Assembly (NCBI GenBank): GCA_016717305.1 | Contig: JADKFY010000011.1 | Span: 74,102 to 138,101, forward strand | Reading direction: 5' to 3' | Source of the DNA: Flavobacteriales bacterium | GTDB taxonomy: Bacteria; Bacteroidota; Bacteroidia; Flavobacteriales_F; PHOS-HE28 | Length of the DNA: 64,000 bases | Shown: positions 49,474-57,538 of the stretch, one piece after another | Layout of the letters: every line of letters begins with the position of its first letter | How positions within the stretch are numbered: position 1 is the stretch's first letter | Program-made: the position numbers and the translations under genes | The notes under the pieces: generated by a model | Seen by the model: the letters and a program-made list of their open reading frames with translations, nothing else | The model's database searches: none | Told to the model about the DNA's origin: nothing

Positions 49474-49823
49474 GACTCGATAGGCGATCCAAGAGCCTTT
49501 AATTTCTCCAATGATCGTAAACCGGGTCTTTGTTGATCTCGTACTTCATCTTAGACCTTGCCATTCGGGCTGGACCCGTTGATATCATTGTGTTCTTGAG
49601 GGTGTATGGAGATCGAGGCATCTGGCATGGACCCGTTCCAAACCGGCATCTTTGTTAGACTCCAAACGCACTTGGCAGTTGGTCGAACAGTGGCACTTTT
49701 CATTCGGGGCAAGTGTACAGATCCTTCCGATCGATACCCGGTCGATCATCCAATTGCATCGTCGTGATCCATGGATCGTTGAAAGTATTTGTGCGGATCG
49801 TAGCCCTCGTCCACGTTTAAAAT

Positions 49824-49861
49824 GCGAAAACCCCGCTCCGTTTCCGGAGCAGGGTTTTCGC
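49824..49861. terminator. Terminator after gene D
   Basis: GCGAAAACCC-C-GCTCCG (49824-49840) pairs with CGGAGC-A-GGGTTTTCGC (49844-49861) with one mismatch and a three-base loop. It lies 33 bases beyond the gene D stop codon. Confidence 0.75.
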
Positions 49862-49973
49862 TTTTGATCGTTCAGGCAAAGGCCCAAGTCACACTTATGG
49901 CTGGATCACCAGACGCTCTGTAAAGGTTTTGTCGCCTGCCGTGATGTGTACCATGTACATGCCACCGGCGAGG

Positions 49974-50345
49974 TCACCGTTCAGATCGATGGTCGTGTTC
50001 AAGAAACCATCCTGTACAGCTTATCGTGCGAGCTGTTACCCGCTGACCGGTCAAGTTGTAGATGTCCACGCTCACTGTGCGCACATCTTGTGCAACAGTG
50101 TTCAACGCGATCACCAATTGATCACCACGGTTCGGATTCGGATACATGGTGAGACCACCGTTGCCCGTTGTGGTCATGCTGCTCGCACCGCCGTCCACAT
50201 TGGCACTTGTAATGGTCACGTTGCACACCTTGCCCCATGTCGTAACAGGGTTCGGGTCGCAGGCCGGTACAGGGGCATCCACACACCATGTTGCACCCAG
50301 GTCCTTGCTCACACGTACCTCAACCTCGTAGGTCTTGGTGGCCAC
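49974..50345 (-). CDS. Gene D fragment 10: end of shared module and most of the T9SS sorting domain
   Basis: KTYEVEVRVSKDLGATWCVD, then YPNPNRGDQLVIALNTVA to GQRVTARTI. An indel near 50010-50020 shifts the frame; repaired, the last residues are DGFLNTTIDLNGDLAGGMYM and KTFTERLVIQP, stopping at 49895. Confidence 0.72.
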   Translation of the reverse strand: MATKTYEVEVRVSKDLGATWCVDAPVPACDPNPVTTWGKVCNVTITSANVDGGASSMTTTGNGGLTMYPNPNRGDQLVIALNTVAQDVRTVSVDIYNLTGQRVTARTISCTGWFLEHDHRSER

Positions 50346-50794
50346 GAGAGGAGTACCCGTGTTCCAGTTCGGGGAGAGCGTAGGGCTGCTTGTGGGGGGC
50401 GCACGATGCAGATGTTCTCTGATGGGATACGGAAGCGGAATTGGAAACGCACACCGGTACCGCCACCAAAAGGTGCAGGCCAGAATTGTGGCGGACGAGC
50501 AACGATCTTATTCGCCCCCGTGTTCGTTCCACCCCAGGTGCGATTCACACCACAGCTGAAGTCGCTCGGGTTTGCAGGGTCATCCTGCAAGCGGGCCAAT
50601 GGACAAGCTGCTGCTGCCGTATTCATCATCATGGTACATGCTGGGCCGAAGTTCTGGTTCACACCGTTCACACGACCACGAACGCGCACGTTCATCTTCA
50701 CGTTTTGTGGAATGTGTGGAGTAAGCACCGTGTTTGTACCAGCCATGTATCTTGAGGCGGCAAGCACGGTTCGCAGAAGCAGGGGAGAACCCAT
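50309..50794 (-). CDS. Gene D fragment 9: middle of shared array module
   Basis: TNTVLTPHIPQNVKMNVRVR, then DFSCGVNRTWGGTNTGANKI and FRFRIPSENICIVRPPQ. Frame lost after that near 50390. Confidence 0.7.
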   Translation of the reverse strand: MGSPLLLRTVLAASRYMAGTNTVLTPHIPQNVKMNVRVRGRVNGVNQNFGPACTMMMNTAAAACPLARLQDDPANPSDFSCGVNRTWGGTNTGANKIVARPPQFWPAPFGGGTGVRFQFRFRIPSENICIVRPPQAALRSPRTGTRVLLSWPPRPTRLRYV

Positions 50795-51491
50795 CGCTCA
50801 CATTGTGCGCATGGAACTTGCGGAAACTGTAGCTGCCGTTCGGATCGAAGATCCAGAACTCGTAACCGCTGTTCGCATCCTGCACACTGTTGGCACCGCT
50901 CGGGATCCATTCCGCAGCAACCGCTGGGATCGCATGGCATACCAAGTACTTGTACTCCACCCAATCCAACTTGTCGCAACTGCTGTAGATCAGATCCGAA
51001 GTGCCCAATGGCAAGCAGAAGCCACCTGCAACGGAGCTTACGCTGCCCGTGCTGAAGTTGTTGGTGTTATCGATGATGCGGGCACCACCGTCCTCACGAA
51101 GCTCATAGCCGCCCGTGGTCATTCCATCACCGGCGCTGTCCAATACACGCAGGCGGTAGCAACCGTCAGGCAAGCAAAGTGCTTGGGTACCGATCGAAGA
51201 AGCAGGTACTGGGTCGGCTCCGGAGAGCACCACCAGATTGCCGGCTTGGTTCAGGATCTCCCAGGTCACTTGACCAGGGTTCAGATCGTTCTGGAATTCC
51301 AGGAACAAACCGTTCTCTGTACATACCGGGTTGGTCGTTCCCACTGCGTTGTAAGGGTGAATGGACCTCCGGTATTGCCATTCCATCCCGTCACGTGCAT
51401 CGTATGTGATCTCGGCACTAGAGCCTGCCCAGGCGATCTCGCTTTTACCCGCAGAAGTCATCATTGCCTTCCACACATACGAAGCTGCCAC
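50580..51491 (-). CDS. Gene D fragment 8: first part of shared array module
   Basis: From CTENGLFLEFQNDLNPGQVT through LCLPDGCYRLRVLDSAGDGM, GARIIDNTNNFSTGSVSS, SGYEFWIFDPNGSYSFRKF to ANRACRLKIHGW. Frame is lost near 50745 in an NT repeat of codons (HGWYKHG instead of HGWYNTV). Confidence 0.75.
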   Translation of the reverse strand: MAASYVWKAMMTSAGKSEIAWAGSSAEITYDARDGMEWQYRRSIHPYNAVGTTNPVCTENGLFLEFQNDLNPGQVTWEILNQAGNLVVLSGADPVPASSIGTQALCLPDGCYRLRVLDSAGDGMTTGGYELREDGGARIIDNTNNFSTGSVSSVAGGFCLPLGTSDLIYSSCDKLDWVEYKYLVCHAIPAVAAEWIPSGANSVQDANSGYEFWIFDPNGSYSFRKFHAHNVSDGFSPASANRACRLKIHGWYKHGAYSTHSTKREDERARSWSCERCEPELRPSMYHDDEYGSSSLSIGPLAG

Positions 51492-51702
51492 AGGTGCCCG
51501 TGTATACCGCGATCTTCGAATCGTAGGCAGTTCCGGTACACAGGCTGGCTGTCATTGGGCCATCCCATCCAGGTAATGTATACCACACACCACCGGTGCC
51601 ATCATCGAAGTAGGCTGAGCAATCGCCGGGTCCTGCAGTTGCAGAACTCGCTACCGTGCTACCTGTAACCACGCTGTTACACGCGACGCATCGCATCAGC
51701 AC
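51445..51702 (-). CDS. Gene D fragment 7: VWYTLPGWDG module
   Basis: 86 codons: GDCSAYFDDGTGGVWYTLPG, then MTASLCTGTAYDSKIAVYTG and CVEGNDD. This pattern is common in secreted Bacteroidota multi-domain proteins. It ends in a premature stop 46 bases inside the next fragment. Confidence 0.5.
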   Translation of the reverse strand: MLMRCVACNSVVTGSTVASSATAGPGDCSAYFDDGTGGVWYTLPGWDGPMTASLCTGTAYDSKIAVYTGTCGSFVCVEGNDDFCG

Positions 51703-51705
51703 AAG

Positions 51706-52301
51706 TCATTGGCAGGGGACAAGTGAATTGTAAGGCCCGGTACTCGCACTGCACAGTGCATTCACATTATGTGCAAGGTTCAACGTAACGCATCGTTCCG
51801 GCTCAAGAACGGACCCACGTTCCATGAAACCCCCCCCCCTGCCGGTGCCCGTAGCCGTTACCACACTACCGTTCGCAGTATTGGTGATGGCATAAGTGGA
51901 AGCACTACCCATGTTGGAAATGTTCACACCAATGCTGTACTGCCCGCTACCACATGCAGGCAAGGCGGTAAGCGTATAGGTGGGGCCGACGCAGGGTACA
52001 AAGTTCAATCGAACGAACTGCAATGTTCCAACATCAGCACCGAATGCATCACAAATACGCAATTTATCGTACCGTTAGGATCACCGGTCAGCCCGGTGAA
52101 GGACTGTTCAGGTGCCCAATCGCTGATGGTATTGTCGGTCGCTGGGATACCGGCCAACGCTTGTCCGCCATTGATCAAACGCAAGTAGGCCGTTGGGCAG
52201 GCAGCATTGTTGCCGAAGTTGTTGTTGCTTCCGCCGCGCGCATTGATCAACGAACGGGTCTGTCCACTTGAGCTACTAAGGATTCCGCATCGCTCCTCCA
52301 C
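51706..52301 (-). CDS. Gene D fragment 6: P-like domain in two frames
   Basis: LINARGGSNNNFGNNAACPT to GLTGDPNGT (52090-52270) continues after an indel near 52060 as CDAFGADVGTLQFVRLNFVP, the same P-like end as in gene A. Then a strand-rich unit follows across the ten-C run, where reading frame is again unreliable. Confidence 0.5.
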
Positions 52302-53034
52302 GCAAGCGAGGAACGATCAGGTCCACACTTTGCAATTGCACATCCACACCCAAGCTGGTGCCCACTGTTGTAACAGCGAACTCGGCTGTTAGAACGTTGT
52401 TCGTTGGACATCCGCCGTCAGGAATGGCCGCTGCTTGTGCACATGTGTTGTGCAAAATCGTTGTTGCAGCGGGTGGAGGAGATAACGTATTGAACAGACC
52501 GAAACCCGTGTTGAAGCTGTACACGCCCGAACCGCAATCACGACGAACGAAGTAGCGGTAGTTGGTGTTCGCTACCAAACCGGTGATGGTGATCGGGTTG
52601 CTCGAACCGGTGGCAATGAAGCCTCCAGTGGTCGATGTACCTCCAACACTTGCGGTGGTGAAGCTGCTCGACGGACCGTATTCCACGATGTAGTTACCTG
52701 TGGCACCGGTCCAGCCGATGTTCGCCGAACTCTCCGTTATGGCTGTTACCGTTGGCAGTGTTGGTGCTGGGCAACTGGAACCCGCAACGCAGATACCAAA
52801 GGTGCCAGCAGTACCAGTGAGCGAATCTGTGAAGACACGGACGTGGTAATCCGCATTTGCCGCGAGGGTCAAATTCACCGCCTGCCGCACTGGTGATGCA
52901 ACCGGGAATGATGCACTCCAGACGATCGGTCCTGCATTTCCGTGGTAGAACTCCGCAGAGTAACCCACCGCAGTTCCGCTGTGAACCGAAGTTGCATCGG
53001 ATTGGAGATCGCACCGGTGTTGAACCTGTACCAA
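52276..53034 (-). CDS. Gene D fragment 5: strand-rich module and FN3
   Basis: YSAEFYHGNAGPIVWSASFP to FTDSLTGTAGTFGICV is a secreted beta-module. The FN3 domain is VTAITESSANIGWTGATGNY to NTNYRYFVRRDCGSG. Start of a P-like domain (IPDGGCPTNNVLTAEFAVTT) follows; the frame breaks at about 52300. Confidence 0.6.
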   Translation of the reverse strand: MVQVQHRCDLQSDATSVHSGTAVGYSAEFYHGNAGPIVWSASFPVASPVRQAVNLTLAANADYHVRVFTDSLTGTAGTFGICVAGSSCPAPTLPTVTAITESSANIGWTGATGNYIVEYGPSSSFTTASVGGTSTTGGFIATGSSNPITITGLVANTNYRYFVRRDCGSGVYSFNTGFGLFNTLSPPPAATTILHNTCAQAAAIPDGGCPTNNVLTAEFAVTTVGTSLGVDVQLQSVDLIVPRLRGGAMRNP

Positions 53035-53256
53035 ACGTCACGATCGTGCCTGCTCCATTGTTGCAAGTAACCGGCACGTTATCATAGGTCGCAAAGTTGG
53101 TAGTGCCTTGTACCGCAGCGCCTGGGCAACCACCGATCGCATTGATCGGAAGTTCCTGTGCATTGACGCAAAGGTCGTTGGCAGGGCAGGTATTGGCTTG
53201 TGTGTAATTGCCCGTGTTGTTGTTACAATAGGGTTCGTCCCTGCACGAAGGTCACG

Positions 53257-53565
53257 TTACGATGCTGCCCAATGGGAATGGACCGACCAGTGGGAACGAA
53301 GGTCCCAAGACCCGGAAACAATATAGGCCGGGTTCGATACACCATTGATCGTCCAGACCACATCCGCAGTGAACAGCGGCTCGGCCGCATCAGATGCTCC
53401 ACCATCGTAAAGCGTTACTTCCAAGTAGAATCCTGGAGGATTGCATTCTACAGCTGGAACCAGGTAAGCCACATCCCCCGGTTGGCGAAACGCAATCCGG
53501 GGTACATCCAACCGTCCATATCCATTCAACAGTTTGGCCACCATCGAAACAACTGTTGGTGGCAC
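53257..53565 (-). CDS. Gene D fragment 4: short strand-rich linker
   Basis: About 60 codons make sense (GFYLEVTLYDGGASDAAEPL, TADVVWTINGVSNPAYIVSG), like linkers after CUB-like modules in genes B and C. Both ends are in wrong frame. Confidence 0.4.
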   Translation of the reverse strand: MPPTVVSMVAKLLNGYGRLDVPRIAFRQPGDVAYLVPAVECNPPGFYLEVTLYDGGASDAAEPLFTADVVWTINGVSNPAYIVSGSWDLRSHWSVHSHWAAS

Positions 53566-54353
53566 CGTTGACGCATCTTAACGAACATGTCCTGCCCGCT
53601 AGAGACGAAATCCGCCGGAGCGAGGTTGCCACTGAAATTGCCACCGCCCAAGCTCGGACTGGCTGCATTTGGACCATCAAAGAAGTTCACGACATCACTC
53701 GCCCCAAGACCTCCTTGGATGAAGTTCAATGTAACTGTTTGACCTGGGGCTGCTACATAATGAAAGGTGCGACCCTCATTGTTCTTGTAGCAGTAGTTGT
53801 ACGTTTCGGCTGGGGCATTGCAATCCACCGTGACCGGACAGTTGCTGTAATAAGTGCCAAGGTCAAGATTGCAAATGGAACCGTTACCAACACTAATGGT
53901 CACGTTGTCGGTTGAATTTGCGACCATTCCCAAAGCGGACAAGGAGTTGAGTCCCACAACCGCACCAACGGTAACCGGTGTGCCACCATTCACAGCATAC
54001 GTGATCGTGCCACTGCCAGGAGCGCCCGAGCCCAAGTTGATGATCGTCACTTCAGCGTCCATGGATGTGCCACACACAGCGGTCATCTCCACTGTCGCTA
54101 CAACAGGAGCACAGATGTTCAGGGTGTAGTCCTCTACTTGGCCTAGATCGGAATTGCCGCATGCCGTGTAGTTGGAGTACCAATCGCCATCATACTGCCT
54201 GCGGATGCGCATGGTGCAGTTTCCGGGAATTGCATTGGCCGGAACGGTAATGTTCACCACCACGGCACCGCCAACTGGTGGAGGGGCAGGGGAGGAGAAT
54301 ACCGATTCACCTGCGTCATTGAAGTCAAGGTCCTGGTTCCAGTTGATGTACAC
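53526..54353 (-). CDS. Gene D fragment 3: GEVED end and CUB-like module
   Basis: MYINWNQDLDFNDAGESVFS begins in the middle of a GEVED module whose first part lies in another frame (indel near 54405-54415). After ACGNSDLGQVEDYTLNICAP come a strand-rich linker and the CUB-like module (CYKNNEGRTFHYVAAPGQTV, NFFDGPNAASPSLGGG). The frame ends at a further indel near 53570. Confidence 0.65.
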   Translation of the reverse strand: MYINWNQDLDFNDAGESVFSSPAPPPVGGAVVVNITVPANAIPGNCTMRIRRQYDGDWYSNYTACGNSDLGQVEDYTLNICAPVVATVEMTAVCGTSMDAEVTIINLGSGAPGSGTITYAVNGGTPVTVGAVVGLNSLSALGMVANSTDNVTISVGNGSICNLDLGTYYSNCPVTVDCNAPAETYNYCYKNNEGRTFHYVAAPGQTVTLNFIQGGLGASDVVNFFDGPNAASPSLGGGNFSGNLAPADFVSSGQDMFVKMRQRCHQQLFRWWPNC

Positions 54354-54445
54354 TTGGAACTGATCGAAGGAATAGTTCGAAGCGCGGCCGATCGAAAGGG
54401 TGAGGTCTGACCGGGGTCACATGTCCAACGACTGAGGTGAAGTCC

Positions 54446-57400
54446 TCATACCCACCAGTGAAGAGGATGGGTTGTTGATGTCCGCAAGCTCACAGGTGTG
54501 ATGTTGAAATCGTTCAACCCACCAGGGAAATTCACGCTGGCCTCGCATACGCCGGTGCGGAAGGGTAGACCCGCGCTCCAGCTGCTCAATGGTGGCGTTC
54601 CGCAATCGGTGCGCACATAAGCCAAATAGTTCGTGGTAGGTGTCAAGCCCGTGGCATTGAAGGTTGGGCCTGCCAATGCAGTACCGGAATCATCCAAACC
54701 ACCAGGTCCGGATCCGGGAGCACCGGAAGAACGAACTTCGACATCGTACGTTTCTCCAATGGTCGTGTTCCATGTTACCGTGCCGCTCGTGGTATTGTTC
54801 GCTACAGCTGTGAGACCACTTGGTGGAAGACATGAAGGCAATGGATCGATCGTGATGCAGAAATCCTCACACGTTCCACTCCCGAAGGTAGCGGTGCAAC
54901 CATCTGTCGCAGCGTTCGGGTTACCTGCACCACGGGTACGAACACGCATCCGTGTGGTACCCAAGTTCGCAGTAACCGGGACCGGCACGTTGATGGTTCC
55001 GGTAAAGCCCGTGGTATTTGGCTGGAACCACTCACCCGCATCAAAGGTTCCGCTGTTGTCCCAATCGAACCACACGGAAACGATCGCACCACCATAAATG
55101 ACGTCATTGATCGTGGTCACCGTGATGGGATAGGTCAATCCGCGGCTCAAGTTGGTCGTCTCTGAGCGCAGTGTGTAACCCGGATTGGCTACGCAAGCGG
55201 CGGAAGTGCTGTTCAGCGTATTGATCTGCACCGTATTGATGCAGGCACCATCACCATTGTTCGTGACCGCGCAATAAACGGCGCACTGGCAAGCACCAGC
55301 CATACTGACAAGGATCGGGTTGCTAACACCTACCGCGAAAGTTGGGCAGGTAACTGTGCAACGGTAGTACTTGGCGGTGGCCTGGCTGGTTACCTGGGTA
55401 CTCGCTGTGCCAAGGTTCGTTTGGTTCACCGTGAAGCCTGCATCGTCAGCGCTTTCCCATTGGTAGGTTACACCAAGGCCTGAAGTGGGGTTCTGCAAAC
55501 TGAGGGTGAAGTTGGCCGCCGAACAAGCATTTGCGACAGAAGCGATGGTATTTCCCGGTGCGGGTGTGCCCGTGCAAGCAGAAACCGACCGTAACCGTAA
55601 AGCAATAGTCTTCCGTTTCGCCCCAATTATACCCACCACCGAGTAGTTCGTGGGGTCAGGGAATGCTCCTTCCACCACCACTGCGCGCATGCGTGTGCTT
55701 CCTAGAGTTGCGGAAATCGGAACGGAGAAGGTACCTGTCTCCGTGTGGTCCCCCGTCGCTCCTGCAGGCTGGGTATACACCTGCTCATCAACATCGAGGA
55801 AGTCACCGTCCTGGTTCCAATCGACATAGAGCTGCATGCCGTTGCCGTAAGAACCGCCACAAGAAGTCTGGGTCAAACTGAAGGATACGATATCACCCTG
55901 TGCTTGAGTAGGACCGGTAACTGACCCCACATAGTTGGCATAGCGCTCCAAGACCGAGCCTGCACCAGGAGCAACGGTAAAGCAATCGGATGTATTATTC
56001 ATACTTCCTACTGTCACATTGCTAAGGTCCTCATCACCTGTGAATACGGCAACGCTGGCTGGATAGGCCAAACAAGCGCAATTGTCGGTATTCACGGTCA
56101 CCAGAACTTCTGTGCTGATCCCGTCCGTTGGCACTGCCGTAGGGCAAGAAACAATACAGCGGTAATACTTCGCCGTTGTTTGGCTGGTCACTTGGGTAGG
56201 ATTCGTGCCCAAGGCGGTAAAATTCACCGAGAAGGCGGCATCGTCCGCGCTCTCCCATTGATACGTGGTGTTACTGCCTGGCGTACTGTTCTGCAAGCTC
56301 AGGGTGAAGTTCGCACCGGAGCACGGGTTGGCGTTCGAGGTCAACGTGTTCCCGGGTGTCGGGGTCCCTGCACAACCACTACCTGCTGTAACGGTAAAGC
56401 AATAGTCTTCTGTCTCACCCCAGCCAAAGGTGGTCTGGGCGTAATTGGTAACGGTCGGGAAAACCACCTCCGCAACTACAGCACGCATTCGAGTTGAACC
56501 TAAAAGAGCCGTGTATGGCACAGTGAATGAACCAGTAACGGTTTCCGTCCCTGTTCCTTGTACAGGTTGATTGTATACCTGTTCATCCACATCCAAGAAA
56601 TCACCATCCTGGTTCCAGTCAACATAGAGCTGCATTCCATGGCCGTAGTCACCACCACAGGAGGTTTGGGTAAGGCTGAACGAAACGACATCGCCTTGGG
56701 CTTGGATCGGACCGGCGACAATGCCAACAAAATTGGAGTACCGCTGCAGAATTGAACCGGCACCACCGGCAGCAGTAATACAATTGGAGGTATTGTTCAT
56801 GCCGCCAACAGTGACATTGCTTAAGTCCTCATCTCCTGAAACGGTCGCTTGGCTAACAGGGTAGGGTGCGCAGAAGCACAAGTCCGTGTTCACGTTCACC
56901 AGAACTTCCGTGCTAGTCCCATCTGTAGGTGCTCCGGCTGGACATGTAACAGTACAGCGGTAATATTTTGGTGCAGTCTGACTGGTGACTTGGGTCGCGT
57001 TCGTACCCATTGCGGTCAAATTCAGCGTGAAGCCCGCATCATCAGCGCTCTGCCATTGGTAGGTTACACCTGTTCCCAAAGTTGCGTTCTGCAACGACAA
57101 CGTGAAGCTAGTTCCAGAACAAGGGTTGGCGTTCGAGGTGATCGTGTTGCCCGGTGTAGGAGTACCTGCACAAGCGGAGGATGCTGATACGTTAACCAAA
57201 TAATCCTCTGCCTGACCAAAGCCGTAGGCTCCGCAAGGAAGAGTTGGTGAGGCGTTGTAATTCTTAATGACGCGCATACGTGAAATGCCTGCTGGCATAG
57301 AGATCGGGATCAGGATGTTTCCGGTCACGTTCGGATCACACGCAGAACCAGTGAAACTCCCAAGCGGGAATGAGGTTTCGAATGTGCCATTCCGATCGAA

Positions 57401-57538
57401 ATCGAAGAAGACAGTGAAGAAGTTCTGTAACCTCCATCCGAGTTGCCTGAAACGGTGATCGGGTAGGTTACTCCCGCAGTTATATTCCCGGTAATGCTCG
57501 TGAAGTCTTCCACTGCACCTCCAGAACCTACTGGACAT
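54446..57538 (-). CDS. Gene D fragment 2: repeated Ig-like plus GEVED modules and FN3
   Basis: Sense starts near 57430 (FFTVFFDFDRNGTFETSFPL). At least three GEVED modules (MQLYVDWNQDGDFLDVDEQV occurs twice, 0.8 kb apart) alternate with Ig-like units (NPCSGTSFTLSLQNATLGTG). An FN3 domain (SGTVTWNTTIGETYDVEVRS) ends the readable part. Between about 55570 and 55650 two compensating indels garble GETEDYCFTV. Confidence 0.75.
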   Translation of the reverse strand: MSSRFWRCSGRLHEHYREYNCGSNLPDHRFRQLGWRLQNFFTVFFDFDRNGTFETSFPLGSFTGSACDPNVTGNILIPISMPAGISRMRVIKNYNASPTLPCGAYGFGQAEDYLVNVSASSACAGTPTPGNTITSNANPCSGTSFTLSLQNATLGTGVTYQWQSADDAGFTLNLTAMGTNATQVTSQTAPKYYRCTVTCPAGAPTDGTSTEVLVNVNTDLCFCAPYPVSQATVSGDEDLSNVTVGGMNNTSNCITAAGGAGSILQRYSNFVGIVAGPIQAQGDVVSFSLTQTSCGGDYGHGMQLYVDWNQDGDFLDVDEQVYNQPVQGTGTETVTGSFTVPYTALLGSTRMRAVVAEVVFPTVTNYAQTTFGWGETEDYCFTVTAGSGCAGTPTPGNTLTSNANPCSGANFTLSLQNSTPGSNTTYQWESADDAAFSVNFTALGTNPTQVTSQTTAKYYRCIVSCPTAVPTDGISTEVLVTVNTDNCACLAYPASVAVFTGDEDLSNVTVGSMNNTSDCFTVAPGAGSVLERYANYVGSVTGPTQAQGDIVSFSLTQTSCGGSYGNGMQLYVDWNQDGDFLDVDEQVYTQPAGATGDHTETGTFSVPISATLGSTRMRAVVVEGAFPDPTNYSVVGIIGAKRKTIALRLRSVSACTGTPAPGNTIASVANACSAANFTLSLQNPTSGLGVTYQWESADDAGFTVNQTNLGTASTQVTSQATAKYYRCTVTCPTFAVGVSNPILVSMAGACQCAVYCAVTNNGDGACINTVQINTLNSTSAACVANPGYTLRSETTNLSRGLTYPITVTTINDVIYGGAIVSVWFDWDNSGTFDAGEWFQPNTTGFTGTINVPVPVTANLGTTRMRVRTRGAGNPNAATDGCTATFGSGTCEDFCITIDPLPSCLPPSGLTAVANNTTSGTVTWNTTIGETYDVEVRSSGAPGSGPGGLDDSGTALAGPTFNATGLTPTTNYLAYVRTDCGTPPLSSWSAGLPFRTGVCEASVNFPGGLNDFNITPVSLRTSTTHPLHWWV
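55300..56880 (-). repeat. ~0.8 kb tandem duplication (Ig-like + GEVED) in gene D
   Basis: Two adjacent copies about 798 bases apart, judged by the matching 'DWNQDGDFLDVDEQVY' segments near 55800 and 56600. Many third-position differences show it is not a perfect recent copy. A less similar third unit lies at about 57000-57900. Confidence 0.6.

Noticed and set aside
49585..49887. 100-codon minus-strand frame before gene D terminator
   Set aside because: It runs through the terminator hairpin, is rich in Cys/Arg nonsense and has no start context.
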